Positions 1 to 8,529 of a DNA stretch of 64,000 bases are shown here, piece after piece. Below the pieces are notes generated by a model, which was not told the origin of the DNA, did no database searches, and worked only from the letters and a program-made list of their open reading frames with translations. How positions within the stretch are numbered: position 1 is the stretch's first letter; each line of letters opens with the position of its first letter. The DNA is from CBFDCQ01 sp965603355. GTDB lineage: Bacteria; Hydrogenedentota; CAZGCA01; CBFDCQ01. Position numbers and translations under genes: made by a program. The stretch spans positions 57,425 to 121,424 of the forward strand of contig CBFDCQ010000002.1 in assembly GCA_965603355.1 (NCBI GenBank), read 5' to 3'.

Positions 1-292
1 ACCGATCCGAGCGCCAGGAAACCCAAGCCGCTTGGAATTCCTCAAGATTCTGTAGCAGAGACGGTGAGGCTTCTCCGTGCACCATCAAGTCCGTGGTTTC
101 CCGCATCGCCCTGAAAAGCGTTGCCACCACAAACGGATCACACGCTTTGGTGAGGGCAGAACCGTGCTGAACCGGCACGCTGTACCAAAGGCGAGTACGC
201 TCACCCAGGGGGCTCTCGATCGTTACAGCAGCGATGGTTGAGCCATTGGCATCGAGCGTTTCCTCTGGCCAGAGATGCATTTTGTCGGCCAT
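1..292 (-). CDS. Hypothetical protein, N-terminal 97 residues (runs off the window)
   Basis: An open frame starts at ATG 292 (MADKMHLWPEET...) and stays open to the window edge, so the C-terminus is missing. The visible part is soluble, rich in Trp and acidic residues, and has no signal peptide, membrane segment or motif I can name. It lies 47 bp after the stop of the asparagine-synthetase-like gene on the same strand, so the two probably share a transcript and a pathway. I do not recognise the family. A role in modifying a surface glycan is inferred only from the neighbour. Confidence that it is coding rests on the clean open frame and the tight spacing. Confidence 0.6.
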   Translation of the reverse strand, partial: MADKMHLWPEETLDANGSTIAAVTIESPLGERTRLWYSVPVQHGSALTKACDPFVVATLFRAMRETTDLMVHGEASPSLLQNLEEFQAAWVSWRSDR

Positions 293-339
293 CTTGTCTC
301 CCTAAGACAACGTTTCTCTAACAGGTGAACTTGTAACCG

Positions 340-2148
340 CTACAGATGCTCATTCGACCAAAGAAACAGCCCAAGTAGTGATTTCAGGCCGGACGCTTCG
401 GTGATGCTGTTCCCAAACGGCACAGGGACATCGGGGCCCGGCAGAAGGTTGTCAAGGACGTCCTTGTGGAAAAGGTGCAGTACGCGCTCACGATATGGTT
501 CTGCATGTTCTCGTACGGCCACCCATCCCGGTCCGTTAAAGTCATAGATGCGGAAGTAGTACCGGTGCTCGCCTTTCCGTCTTCTAATTGAGTCACGCAG
601 GACGCGTAGAGGTTTGAGCTGGCAGTACAGATGTTGCACGATCTCTCGGCGAAGCCTCGGGCGAAGCGGTTCTGGATCATACGAGTTGTGGTCCAGAGGG
701 AGTCCGGCAAGCTGCGGAAACCGCTTACATAGCAGTTCCTTTTCAGCCCGGCGCTCTCCGATTGTCGCGGCCGGCATGCCACCACCAGCCTCCAGCACCC
801 CCCGGTCAAGTGCGGGCAGCGTCGGCCAGGCACCGAAGGCGAGACCCCACGCCATGCCTCCCACGTGAAAACGCTGCCGATGATGCAGGTTGAAGCACCA
901 CGCCCGCTGAGATTCGAGCTCGGAGTAGCCCTCGTATACGGTTCTGATGCGAGAGAACGTCTCCTCAACCAGGTCGCCAAAAACCTCCCGTCGAAGCAGT
1001 TTCTTCAGGATGTCCCGCCTGAATCCCCAAAGATTGACGTGCGAGAAGAACGCGTCAAAGGAAGCGGTGTCAGACGACGGCACGTATGCCTTCTCAATCC
1101 AGGTTGTGCCCACGGCGGCGTCCATCATGAAGCCCGCTACGACCTCCTGTTCCAGCTCTCTCAGATGCGGATAAACGCCCCAGTTCATCATGAAATTGAA
1201 GCCGCTGGCAACGTGCTCCCACTTCGCCTGAACATCAGCGCAGAAGGGATACTGCTCGTAACCGATATTTGCGGTACGGCTCTCGAACCCAAGCGCACGG
1301 GCCGCAGGGATCGCGCACTTCATCTCGATATCGGAGCGTAAACCCAGGGTCAACGCCACAACATCAACACCCTTCTCCCTGAGATACCCGCCCAACATTC
1401 GAGAATCAAGTCCGCCCGAGAAGAGTTGAGTGTACCTCTTACCGACGGACACGTGGCGAGTAACAGCCTCATCGAGCGTCCGACCGAGAATATCAACGTG
1501 GGCGGAATATGGCAGATCGAAATACCTGTTCGATACCGGGAGCTCGTATTGGCACACTTCCTTCGGAGGAGCGTCGGGACCGCAAACCAGCACATGCCCG
1601 GCTGCCAGGCGATGTACCCCGCGCAGCAACGTCTGTCCATCGAAGATGTGCATTGTGAGAAGAATGCCTACCAGTCCTCTCGGATTGAACTCCATCCGAA
1701 AGGAGGGGTGGTGCCTGAACAGCTCGGGGCTTGACCCCACCAGTACCACGTCTTCACTGGAGTAATAGTAAATCGGGAAGAGTCCCAGAAGGTCCGCGCC
1801 CACGGCCAGCCCGAAGTCCGCGTGATAGACGACCGCGGCGTAAAACCCGTCGAACACCAGCCGGGGATGACTATCGGCGTCCTTCCACAATCGCCTCAAA
1901 CTTGCGGCCTCCATCCTCTCGGACCCGGGTCCGTTGATCGCCTCCCCCAAGAGCACAGAAGCGCCCTTGTCGTCGGCAACGTGACTGACAGGCGCCCGCT
2001 TCTCCGCCGCCCACATTGCCGAGAAATCCCCAGCCGAGCATGTGGCATTCGCCAAACCGTCGACAGGAGAAAGGATCGGTGTTACCTTTTCGACAAAACG
2101 GCTGCGTCGTTCGACATTCGGATCTATAACGACGACGAAATTGGCCAT
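340..2148 (-). CDS. Asparagine-synthetase-like protein without an N-terminal cysteine
   Basis: 602 residues. The C-terminal half carries the ATP-pyrophosphatase loop LFSGGLDSRMLGG (about residues 240-252), the signature of asparagine synthetase B-type amide ligases, which adenylate a carboxylate and transfer ammonia to it. The N-terminal part (about 1-190) resembles the class II glutaminase fold. However, the protein begins MANFVVV, so the catalytic Cys2 of true glutaminases is absent and glutamine hydrolysis is unlikely. It could use free ammonia, or ammonia from a partner, to amidate a sugar or peptide carboxylate. ATG 2148 is preceded by GGGGC at suitable spacing. The truncated gene at 1-292 follows at 47 bp. 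Such homologues are common in surface-polysaccharide clusters. The substrate cannot be read from the sequence. Confidence 0.8.
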   Translation of the reverse strand: MANFVVVIDPNVERRSRFVEKVTPILSPVDGLANATCSAGDFSAMWAAEKRAPVSHVADDKGASVLLGEAINGPGSERMEAASLRRLWKDADSHPRLVFDGFYAAVVYHADFGLAVGADLLGLFPIYYYSSEDVVLVGSSPELFRHHPSFRMEFNPRGLVGILLTMHIFDGQTLLRGVHRLAAGHVLVCGPDAPPKEVCQYELPVSNRYFDLPYSAHVDILGRTLDEAVTRHVSVGKRYTQLFSGGLDSRMLGGYLREKGVDVVALTLGLRSDIEMKCAIPAARALGFESRTANIGYEQYPFCADVQAKWEHVASGFNFMMNWGVYPHLRELEQEVVAGFMMDAAVGTTWIEKAYVPSSDTASFDAFFSHVNLWGFRRDILKKLLRREVFGDLVEETFSRIRTVYEGYSELESQRAWCFNLHHRQRFHVGGMAWGLAFGAWPTLPALDRGVLEAGGGMPAATIGERRAEKELLCKRFPQLAGLPLDHNSYDPEPLRPRLRREIVQHLYCQLKPLRVLRDSIRRRKGEHRYYFRIYDFNGPGWVAVREHAEPYRERVLHLFHKDVLDNLLPGPDVPVPFGNSITEASGLKSLLGLFLWSNEHL

Positions 2149-2319
2149 CTGAATTTTGCCCCAATTAGTTAAGAAGAGGTTGCGGGTCCTGGAAGTCGAC
2201 CGTGCAGCCCTTTGCCGAGATCCATTAGCACACGAATATCGACAGAGAAACTGCCTTTACTGTATGGAATACGATACTAAACGAAGATCGCCAGTCCTGT
2301 CTCGTTAGAAAACACGGAA

Positions 2320-3024
2320 CTAGGATTTCAATAGAAGGCCCTTCAGTACGTCAATATGATAGTTTCTAACTTCGAGCTTGTGCCCCGTGCCGATGGTGCG
2401 AAGCACGCCCTTCACCTTGCAGCGAAGAACGAGCTGGCTGTAAGCCATATCGCAGATGCGCAGAGGCTCGCCGACCATCTCAGGATGTTCCTCTTGACAG
2501 AACATCTTGTCATCTAAAGCTTCTATGAGCACCGTTTCAACCTTCTTGCCACCCGGCATTCCGCCCAGGACGCGGATCATGTTGGCCTTGGTGACGGGAC
2601 CGGTTCTGCCATAGAGGGTCATAATGCTGTTGAACGACTCCTCCGGGAAGGCGTGCAGAACTTTCTTGGCAAGATGGAAATCACGAGATCGACTCACGAG
2701 CTTACCGTTCTTCATCTTCAATGCCGGTTGTCTGATATTCTTGATGCTGAGTTCTATAGCCTCTTTCTTCCTGTGTCCAAACGCGGCGGACACTCCCTTA
2801 CCCGGGAATCTTTTATCCGCTGGAAGTTCTCCATTCTTGAGCTCTGCAAAAGCTTCCTTCACGGAGAGGCTCTTCAGCCTCCCTAAGGCTGCCTCTCTCT
2901 TAGCATCTAGCGCCTGGTCCACAGCCGGACGTGCCGGTCTCTTCACATCGCCCGCCAATGCGACCAGTGACACAAACAATGGCAGCACCAACGCAGTTAC
3001 AACGACTCTCTTATGTCTCATCAT
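2320..3024 (-). CDS. Secreted hypothetical protein (about 234 residues)
   Basis: It starts at ATG 3024, 8 nt after a GAGGGG ribosome-binding site. A GTG six bases earlier sits too close to that site. The N-terminus (MMRHKRVVVTALVLPLFVS, then VALAGD) is a classical signal peptide, so the product is exported. The mature part is basic and helical, with a stretch near residues 115-175 (KVLHAFPEESFNSIMTLYG, then KKVETVLIEALDD) that looks like HEAT/armadillo-type helices. That assignment is weak. It begins 50 bp after the stop of the giant PKD/golvesin gene on the same strand and is probably cotranscribed with it, so it may act with that protein at the cell surface. I do not recognise a family. Confidence 0.7.
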   Translation of the reverse strand: MMRHKRVVVTALVLPLFVSLVALAGDVKRPARPAVDQALDAKREAALGRLKSLSVKEAFAELKNGELPADKRFPGKGVSAAFGHRKKEAIELSIKNIRQPALKMKNGKLVSRSRDFHLAKKVLHAFPEESFNSIMTLYGRTGPVTKANMIRVLGGMPGGKKVETVLIEALDDKMFCQEEHPEMVGEPLRICDMAYSQLVLRCKVKGVLRTIGTGHKLEVRNYHIDVLKGLLLKS

Positions 3025-3073
3025 GGCCACAACCCCTCATCCCTTCTACTCACGGTTTCAGACACGGCTAACG

Positions 3074-6000
3074 TTACTGATCCTGGTCCTCCGGCGTCTT
3101 AGTGAAGTCATAGTAGTCATATACCGGCTCAAAGGCTTGAATGATCTCCCATATCTCGAAGTCGCTCTTTCCCTGTAGGTAGGCCTCGAGGTACAAGATC
3201 GACGCAAGGCTGCCAGAGGTACCCAAGGTGTGGAACAGAGTACCCCGGTTGAAGGTGTCTATGTAGTAGTGGCCGCTGTCGCAGCTGTCGTACAGCATCC
3301 TCGCGTACTGGAACTCATCCTTATAAATGTCCGGCTCCCTGCGGAACAGGACCGTCTTGCTTCCGAAGTGACGCAAAGGATAATCCGTATTATCGATCGT
3401 CCTAACCAACGCAACTGCCACTAAGTTCTCCTTCGTCTCCGTCCTGGTAAAGCCGTCGCCGTCGGTCACAGTCAAACTTACCGTGTAGTGGCCCAAGTCC
3501 GTGTAGGTGTGCGTAGGACTCTGTTCATAGCTCGGATCGCTATCATCGCCAAAATCCCACTCCCAGGATACTATGCTGCTCCCGGAGCTCCTATCTCGGA
3601 AACTCACATCTAAAGGTGGTGACCCTTGATAACCGTATACGCTGAACTCGGCCTGGAATGGAGGCTCCCCGTCGCCAACAGTAATATAATCCACCTCTGT
3701 TGTGGTGGAGGTTCCTGCCGGACCGGAAACTGTCAGGCTCACCGTGTACGTGCCGGGCTCAGTGTAAGTGTGATTGAGACGATCCCGCGTAACGTTCAAG
3801 AACCCATCCCCACAGTCCCAATGCCGCTCCGTGAAATCGCCGGTGCTCTCGTTGCGCAATGAGACTTCCAGCGGCGCCGGTCCGCTTCGTATTGATGCGC
3901 GGAAATTGGCCTGAATGATCTCCGGAGGATTGCCCGCGTCAGCTACCCGCACAGCGTCCGCACACACATAGCCGCCGTCGGCGTCATCGGTCAACACCAC
4001 TGAGGACTCTCCAGCGTCAAAGTGGACTGTTGCTAATTCGTTCCATTGGCCGCCATTCACCCTCTGGTTTGCAAGGACGGTTGTCGTGCCCGCTATAGTA
4101 TACGGGGCATTGTAGGTGTTAGAACCACTGCCGGGCCACCAGGCAGATACCACATAGTCTCCCGGGTCATCAAGTCTGAAGATGAACTCAGCCCAGTTGG
4201 CGCCGCTACCGGCGGATCCGCGCATGTAGCTTTCCTTGAAGTGTTCATCGCCAGTCTGGATCTCCGTCCAGTTCCCGTAGTACTGGAACGACGTGTAGTC
4301 CACCGCCGGATTGAGTATGTAGTGCTGCTCATGTTCGGGATATAATGTCGGGTTCGGTACGTCCCCTGTCGGTGAGTACCAAGGCTCTACGTCAGAACCG
4401 TTGAATCTGTCGACCGCGCCCATCCGGACAGTCTCAACCATGTAATGGGTCGGATCGCCGGGGACTTGATAAGTCGGGTAGTAGTTATAGGGTGGATCTC
4501 CTCGTGGGTCGCCCCAATAGTGCGGCATGACGGCGCTGGCATAATCGCTTTGGAAGATCGGCCACCAGAACGGGTACTCTTGACCCGTCCTCATCCCGCT
4601 AATGCTGACGTGGACCCATGGGGAGGAGAAGTTGAATATCCTGTCGTCATCAAAGAATTGAACATCCTCGATCACCTGCTCATTGAGCTCACGTATCGTG
4701 CTGAAAACTGCCCCAATACCATAGTTTGAATGACCCAGGGGGATAAGCTGTGCGCCCGGCTTTCTCAGGGCGTCCGCCATGTCCGGAATACAATCGAGAC
4801 CCTGGTGCAAAACGATGACATTGGTCTTGTTCAGGCTTTCATTCCGGTAAACCCACTTATTATCGCCTTCGCGGTATGCTCCGATGTTCTCGAGCATCGT
4901 CACATACTCAGGTCTCAAGTTCGCATAGGCATACAGGAAGAACACGAAGGTGGGTTCGCTGGTCGAGACGTCGCCGGTTATATCAACCGTCAGTGTGGCT
5001 TCACGTGACACGGCGCCTTCGTCGTCCTGGACACTGAAGGATACGATGTGGCAACCCTCTGACAATCCTGAAGTGCTGAAGGACTCAGAACTGCTCAGAT
5101 GGCCGTCCAAACTCGACTCCCAAGTGCAACTCGCTATCGCGCCGTCCATATCCGTACCGTAACCAGTGAAATCCACGGACTCGCCCAGCGGAGAAGGATT
5201 CAGATCGACGGAAGCTATCGTCGCTGTCGGCGGAGCGTTCTCACCGGGCAGGTAGACGAACCCGACCGCGTCGGCGGAGTAGGTCGTTGGGAAACCCTCC
5301 GCAGTCAAGACGACGGTGGCTCCATCCGCCGCATCAAAACCATATGTGCCAAGATAGTTCCACATGCCTCCACCCTGCTGCTGATTGAGGGTGAACGCGT
5401 CGGACCCTGTGGCGTGATGAACCATGATCGGCGCAACCTGGGAACGGGAAGGGTACTCCGCGTACCAGACAAAGACCTGGTAAGCGCCGGTCTCCGGCAG
5501 GTCGGCATGCCACGTGTAAGTCGCGTCATCACGACCCCACAGAGACTCAGTACCGTAGTAGCCCGACGCCGCAGAAGTGTGCCATATGCCCGTGCTCGAC
5601 GTGCCGGGATCCCCATTGTCAACGACCAGGTCGGTTGGCATATCGCCCACTACGAGCGTTTCGGTTACCTCCGGGGACCATTCAAGATCGTCATCCTGGA
5701 CCCGGAAGAAGATCGTATGCGTACCTGCAGACAGAGTTGAATCCGTGATTGACGCCCCGCTCTCCATAGGCCCGTCTATACTCGAGCGCCACTCGTACGC
5801 CCCTATCGTACCATCGCTGTCCGTACCATGACCAACGAAGGACACTAGGTCGCCTTCCCCGGCAGGATTTGGGTCTATAAGATCTATGAACGCCTCCGGC
5901 GCTTCGTTATCAGGCGTCCCCTCTTCCTCGATGATGAGAGGCGCGCTGACCTCCGGTGACCATTCCAGATCGTCGTCCTGGACGCGCAAGGAGATCGTAT

Positions 6001-7921
6001 GTGCACCTAATACAAGGTCCGACCTGGCAAATGATGCCGATGTACCAATAACGGCTGGATCCTGGATATCGGAGCGCCACTCGTATGCCCCTATCGTCCC
6101 GTCAATATCCGTCCCCAAACCCGTGAATGTCACCAGGGTACCTTCCGTGGCGGGATTCGGCGTGATCGAGCTTATCGATGCTACCGGCGGTATGTTCGCG
6201 GGTGGAGGTCCCTCCTCAATCGTGAGAGGCGCGGTTACGTACGACGACCATTCAGAATCGTCGTCCTGCACACGTAAGGAGATCGTATGTGCACCTAATA
6301 CAAGGTCGACCCTGGCAAATGATGCCGATGTACCAATAACGGCTGGATCCTGGATATCCGAACGCCACTCGTATGCCCCTATCGTCCCGTCAGTATCCGT
6401 CCCCAAACCCGTGAATGTCACCAGGGTACCTTCCGTGGCGGGATTCGGGGCGATGGAGTCTATCGACGCTATCGGCGGTACGTTCGGGGGCGGTACCTCC
6501 TCAATGACGAGAGGCGCGCTGACCTCCGCTGACCATTCCTCCTGATCGTCCTGCACACGCAAGGAGATCGTATGCGTACCTAGGACGAGGTCCGACCTGG
6601 CAAATGATGCCGATGTACCAATAAGGCCTGGCTGGATGTCCGAGCTCCACTCGTATGCACCTATCGTGCCGTCAACATCCGAGCCGGAACCCGTGAATGT
6701 CACCAGGGTACCTTCTATGGCTACACTCGGGTTAATAGAGACTATTGATGCTACCGGCGGCACGTTCTCATCGCTCAGGTAGACAAGCCCTATTGCGTCA
6801 GCACAGTAACTCGTAGGATAGGAGCCGTCTGCAGTAATTGTGACAGTCGCCCCCACCGCTGCGTCAAAACCGTACGTCCCGAGAAGATTCCACATGCCTC
6901 CGTTCTGCTGCTGATTCACAGGGACCTCGTCAGATGCGCCGCTGTATTCAATTGTCACCGGCGCAGCCGTAGAACGCGAAGACCACTCGGTCCACCACAT
7001 GTAAACCTCATAAGCGCCTGTCGCCGGCAGATCAGCGTGCCACGTGTAGGTCGCGCCATTACGCGACCAGAGAGAATTGGCCCCATAGGGGTCGGGGGCG
7101 GAGGATGGGCTCCATGTACCGCTGCTCGATGTACCGGATTCGCCGTTATCGACTATTATGTCAGGTTCGAAGGCGCCAACAATGAGTGTTTGGCTGACCT
7201 CCGGTGACCACTCCAGATCGTCGTCCTGCACCCGGAAGAAGATGGTATGCACACCTTCCGAGAAATCCGACTTGGCAAAAGACGGCGATGCACCCAGATC
7301 TTCATCAGTCGTGCGCCACTCGTATCCCACTATCGTACCGTCAATATCCGTACCGTGCCCATTGAAGGTCACCAGGTCGCCCAGACCGGCGGGATTCGGG
7401 TCTATGGAGTCTATCACAGCCGTCGGCGACAGGTTTGCCCCAGGCACGTAGACAAAACGCACCGCGTCGGCACAGTAGCTTGTCGGATAGGAACTCTCCG
7501 CGGTAATTGTCACAGTGGCGCCGGCTGCCCCGTCAAAAGTATACGTTCCTACGTGATTCCACGTACCTCCGTCTGTCTGCTGATTGACGGGGATAACTTG
7601 GGACCCACCGCTATATTCAATTGTCACCGGTGCGCTGGTGGAGCGGGAACCCCACGCGGTCCACCACAAATGCACCTCGTAAGCGCCTGTCCCAGGCAGA
7701 TCGGCATGCCACGTGTACGTGGCTCCGTTACGCGCCCAGAGAGAATTGGCCCCATACGGATCGGGGGCGGAGGATGGGCTCCATGAGCCGGTGCTCGAAG
7801 TGCCCAAGTCACCATTATCAATGATGATTTCTTGAGCATTTGCGATGCTGCAGTTCATCAGCGTCAAGAAAAGGAATGTGAAACCTACAAAGGCGAACAA
7901 CCTGGAAGTACTCTTCTTCAT
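3074..7921 (-). CDS. Giant secreted PKD/golvesin-domain protein
   Basis: 1615 residues with a signal peptide (1-30). Domains in order: golvesin/xanthan-lyase C-terminal-like modules at about 31-160, 256-383, 775-900 and 1220-1325, recognisable by YTWHADLP, VNQQ, GxWN and ADAV motifs. PKD-like beta modules (DPNPAxEGxxVTFxG ... IGAYEWRS) lie at about 163-250, 385-770 (four copies) and 905-985. Two canonical PKD domains follow at about 1330-1500 (HTYTxxGxYTVSLTV). Residues about 985-1200 and the tail 1504-1615 match nothing I know. PKD and golvesin modules usually mediate binding to carbohydrate or surface polymers. No PEP-CTERM, LPXTG or type IX sorting tail is visible. ATG 7921 is preceded by GAGGAGACCGGCAA. 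A sigma-54 promoter match lies about 230 bp upstream. Confidence 0.88.
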   Translation of the reverse strand: MKKSTSRLFAFVGFTFLFLTLMNCSIANAQEIIIDNGDLGTSSTGSWSPSSAPDPYGANSLWARNGATYTWHADLPGTGAYEVHLWWTAWGSRSTSAPVTIEYSGGSQVIPVNQQTDGGTWNHVGTYTFDGAAGATVTITAESSYPTSYCADAVRFVYVPGANLSPTAVIDSIDPNPAGLGDLVTFNGHGTDIDGTIVGYEWRTTDEDLGASPSFAKSDFSEGVHTIFFRVQDDDLEWSPEVSQTLIVGAFEPDIIVDNGESGTSSSGTWSPSSAPDPYGANSLWSRNGATYTWHADLPATGAYEVYMWWTEWSSRSTAAPVTIEYSGASDEVPVNQQQNGGMWNLLGTYGFDAAVGATVTITADGSYPTSYCADAIGLVYLSDENVPPVASIVSINPSVAIEGTLVTFTGSGSDVDGTIGAYEWSSDIQPGLIGTSASFARSDLVLGTHTISLRVQDDQEEWSAEVSAPLVIEEVPPPNVPPIASIDSIAPNPATEGTLVTFTGLGTDTDGTIGAYEWRSDIQDPAVIGTSASFARVDLVLGAHTISLRVQDDDSEWSSYVTAPLTIEEGPPPANIPPVASISSITPNPATEGTLVTFTGLGTDIDGTIGAYEWRSDIQDPAVIGTSASFARSDLVLGAHTISLRVQDDDLEWSPEVSAPLIIEEEGTPDNEAPEAFIDLIDPNPAGEGDLVSFVGHGTDSDGTIGAYEWRSSIDGPMESGASITDSTLSAGTHTIFFRVQDDDLEWSPEVTETLVVGDMPTDLVVDNGDPGTSSTGIWHTSAASGYYGTESLWGRDDATYTWHADLPETGAYQVFVWYAEYPSRSQVAPIMVHHATGSDAFTLNQQQGGGMWNYLGTYGFDAADGATVVLTAEGFPTTYSADAVGFVYLPGENAPPTATIASVDLNPSPLGESVDFTGYGTDMDGAIASCTWESSLDGHLSSSESFSTSGLSEGCHIVSFSVQDDEGAVSREATLTVDITGDVSTSEPTFVFFLYAYANLRPEYVTMLENIGAYREGDNKWVYRNESLNKTNVIVLHQGLDCIPDMADALRKPGAQLIPLGHSNYGIGAVFSTIRELNEQVIEDVQFFDDDRIFNFSSPWVHVSISGMRTGQEYPFWWPIFQSDYASAVMPHYWGDPRGDPPYNYYPTYQVPGDPTHYMVETVRMGAVDRFNGSDVEPWYSPTGDVPNPTLYPEHEQHYILNPAVDYTSFQYYGNWTEIQTGDEHFKESYMRGSAGSGANWAEFIFRLDDPGDYVVSAWWPGSGSNTYNAPYTIAGTTTVLANQRVNGGQWNELATVHFDAGESSVVLTDDADGGYVCADAVRVADAGNPPEIIQANFRASIRSGPAPLEVSLRNESTGDFTERHWDCGDGFLNVTRDRLNHTYTEPGTYTVSLTVSGPAGTSTTTEVDYITVGDGEPPFQAEFSVYGYQGSPPLDVSFRDRSSGSSIVSWEWDFGDDSDPSYEQSPTHTYTDLGHYTVSLTVTDGDGFTRTETKENLVAVALVRTIDNTDYPLRHFGSKTVLFRREPDIYKDEFQYARMLYDSCDSGHYYIDTFNRGTLFHTLGTSGSLASILYLEAYLQGKSDFEIWEIIQAFEPVYDYYDFTKTPEDQDQ
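5985..6760 (-). repeat. Three near-identical tandem PKD-like modules (period 285-288 bp)
   Basis: Inside the giant PKD gene a block reading gatgccgatgtaccaataa recurs three times. Using the bases just before it, copy starts are 6001, 6289 and 6574, giving periods of 288 and 285 bp (96 and 95 codons). Copies one and two are almost identical over more than 150 bp, including third codon positions. This points to recent tandem duplication or gene conversion rather than constraint on the protein alone. Confidence 0.85.
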
Positions 7922-8148
7922 TTGCCGGTCTCCTCAAACATTACTGGACCAAAAACCATCGCAGTCTCGCGCACAGATCGCGACTACTGCAACAAGGTTT
8001 ACCTCCAATCTCGGATTTCCCACAAGGAACACATACGCGGCCCATTGTAGTACCTTGCACCTGCACCGGGTGCTTGATTATCGTCAACGTGTTTCACCGA
8101 ACAAACCCGACCCGACCTACTAACGGTATTTACACCCAAGTTACAATG

Positions 8149-8164
8149 AGCAATTCCTGTGCCA
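8149..8164 (-). promoter_or_regulatory. Sigma-54 (-24/-12) promoter match for the PKD/golvesin gene
   Basis: On the minus strand the sequence is TGGCACAGGAATTGCT, matching the RpoN consensus TGGCAC-N5-TTGCW with the exact GG-N10-GC spacing. Transcription would start near 8138, leaving a leader of about 215 nt before ATG 7921. Sigma-54 promoters need an activator bound upstream; candidate inverted repeats lie 245-305 bp upstream. Secreted polymer-binding proteins in exopolysaccharide systems are known to be RpoN-dependent in some bacteria. Confidence 0.65.
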
Positions 8165-8408
8165 CCGAAAGAAACCGTTCGGAACTCGTCACTGAATAAA
8201 GATTTAAGAGCTATGGCATACATCTGGTTTTGTCCTTATGTTGCGTTTCCTCAACATCCCCAATACCTCCGGGAGGAGGGTAGGCAATTCAGAACTCTTC
8301 ATATTACAAGTAGTTAGCTGGTGCTAGCAGCGCTAAAACCTAAATGTTGCACTTTTTAAACAGTCAAATCTACGAACCTACATCGATAGCCGCAATTCAT
8401 CTCGTATA

Positions 8409-8455
8409 TTGCTGTATAGCAAGAACTTACGCGCCCTTATTGGAGTCACCAATAA
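8409..8455. promoter_or_regulatory. Two adjacent inverted repeats (possible activator sites)
   Basis: TTGCT-GTAT-AGCAA at 8409-8422 and TTATTGG-AGTCA-CCAATAA at 8437-8455 are perfect palindromes with 5-bp and 7-bp arms. They lie 245-305 bp upstream of the sigma-54 promoter match and just past the 3' end of the ABC ATPase gene. They could bind a dimeric regulator such as an RpoN enhancer-binding protein. Neither has a T-run that would mark a terminator. The function is inferred from position and symmetry only. Confidence 0.35.
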
Positions 8456-8529
8456 TCGCAGCACCGTCAACAAAAGGGCACAGGAGACCATGCCGTGTCA
8501 CCCGGCCGCTTGCCAGACCCCCGTGAGGC

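Larger units (their letters stand above)
7922..8529. other. 608-bp intergenic control region upstream of the PKD/golvesin gene
   Basis: No convincing gene is present. The region is AT-richer than its surroundings and separates the end of the ABC-transporter operon (8530) from the PKD gene (start 7921), both on the minus strand. It holds a sigma-54 promoter match for the PKD gene and, further upstream, two inverted repeats at 8409-8422 and 8437-8455 that could be regulator sites. Short open frames here lack ribosome-binding sites and coding character. Confidence 0.6.
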
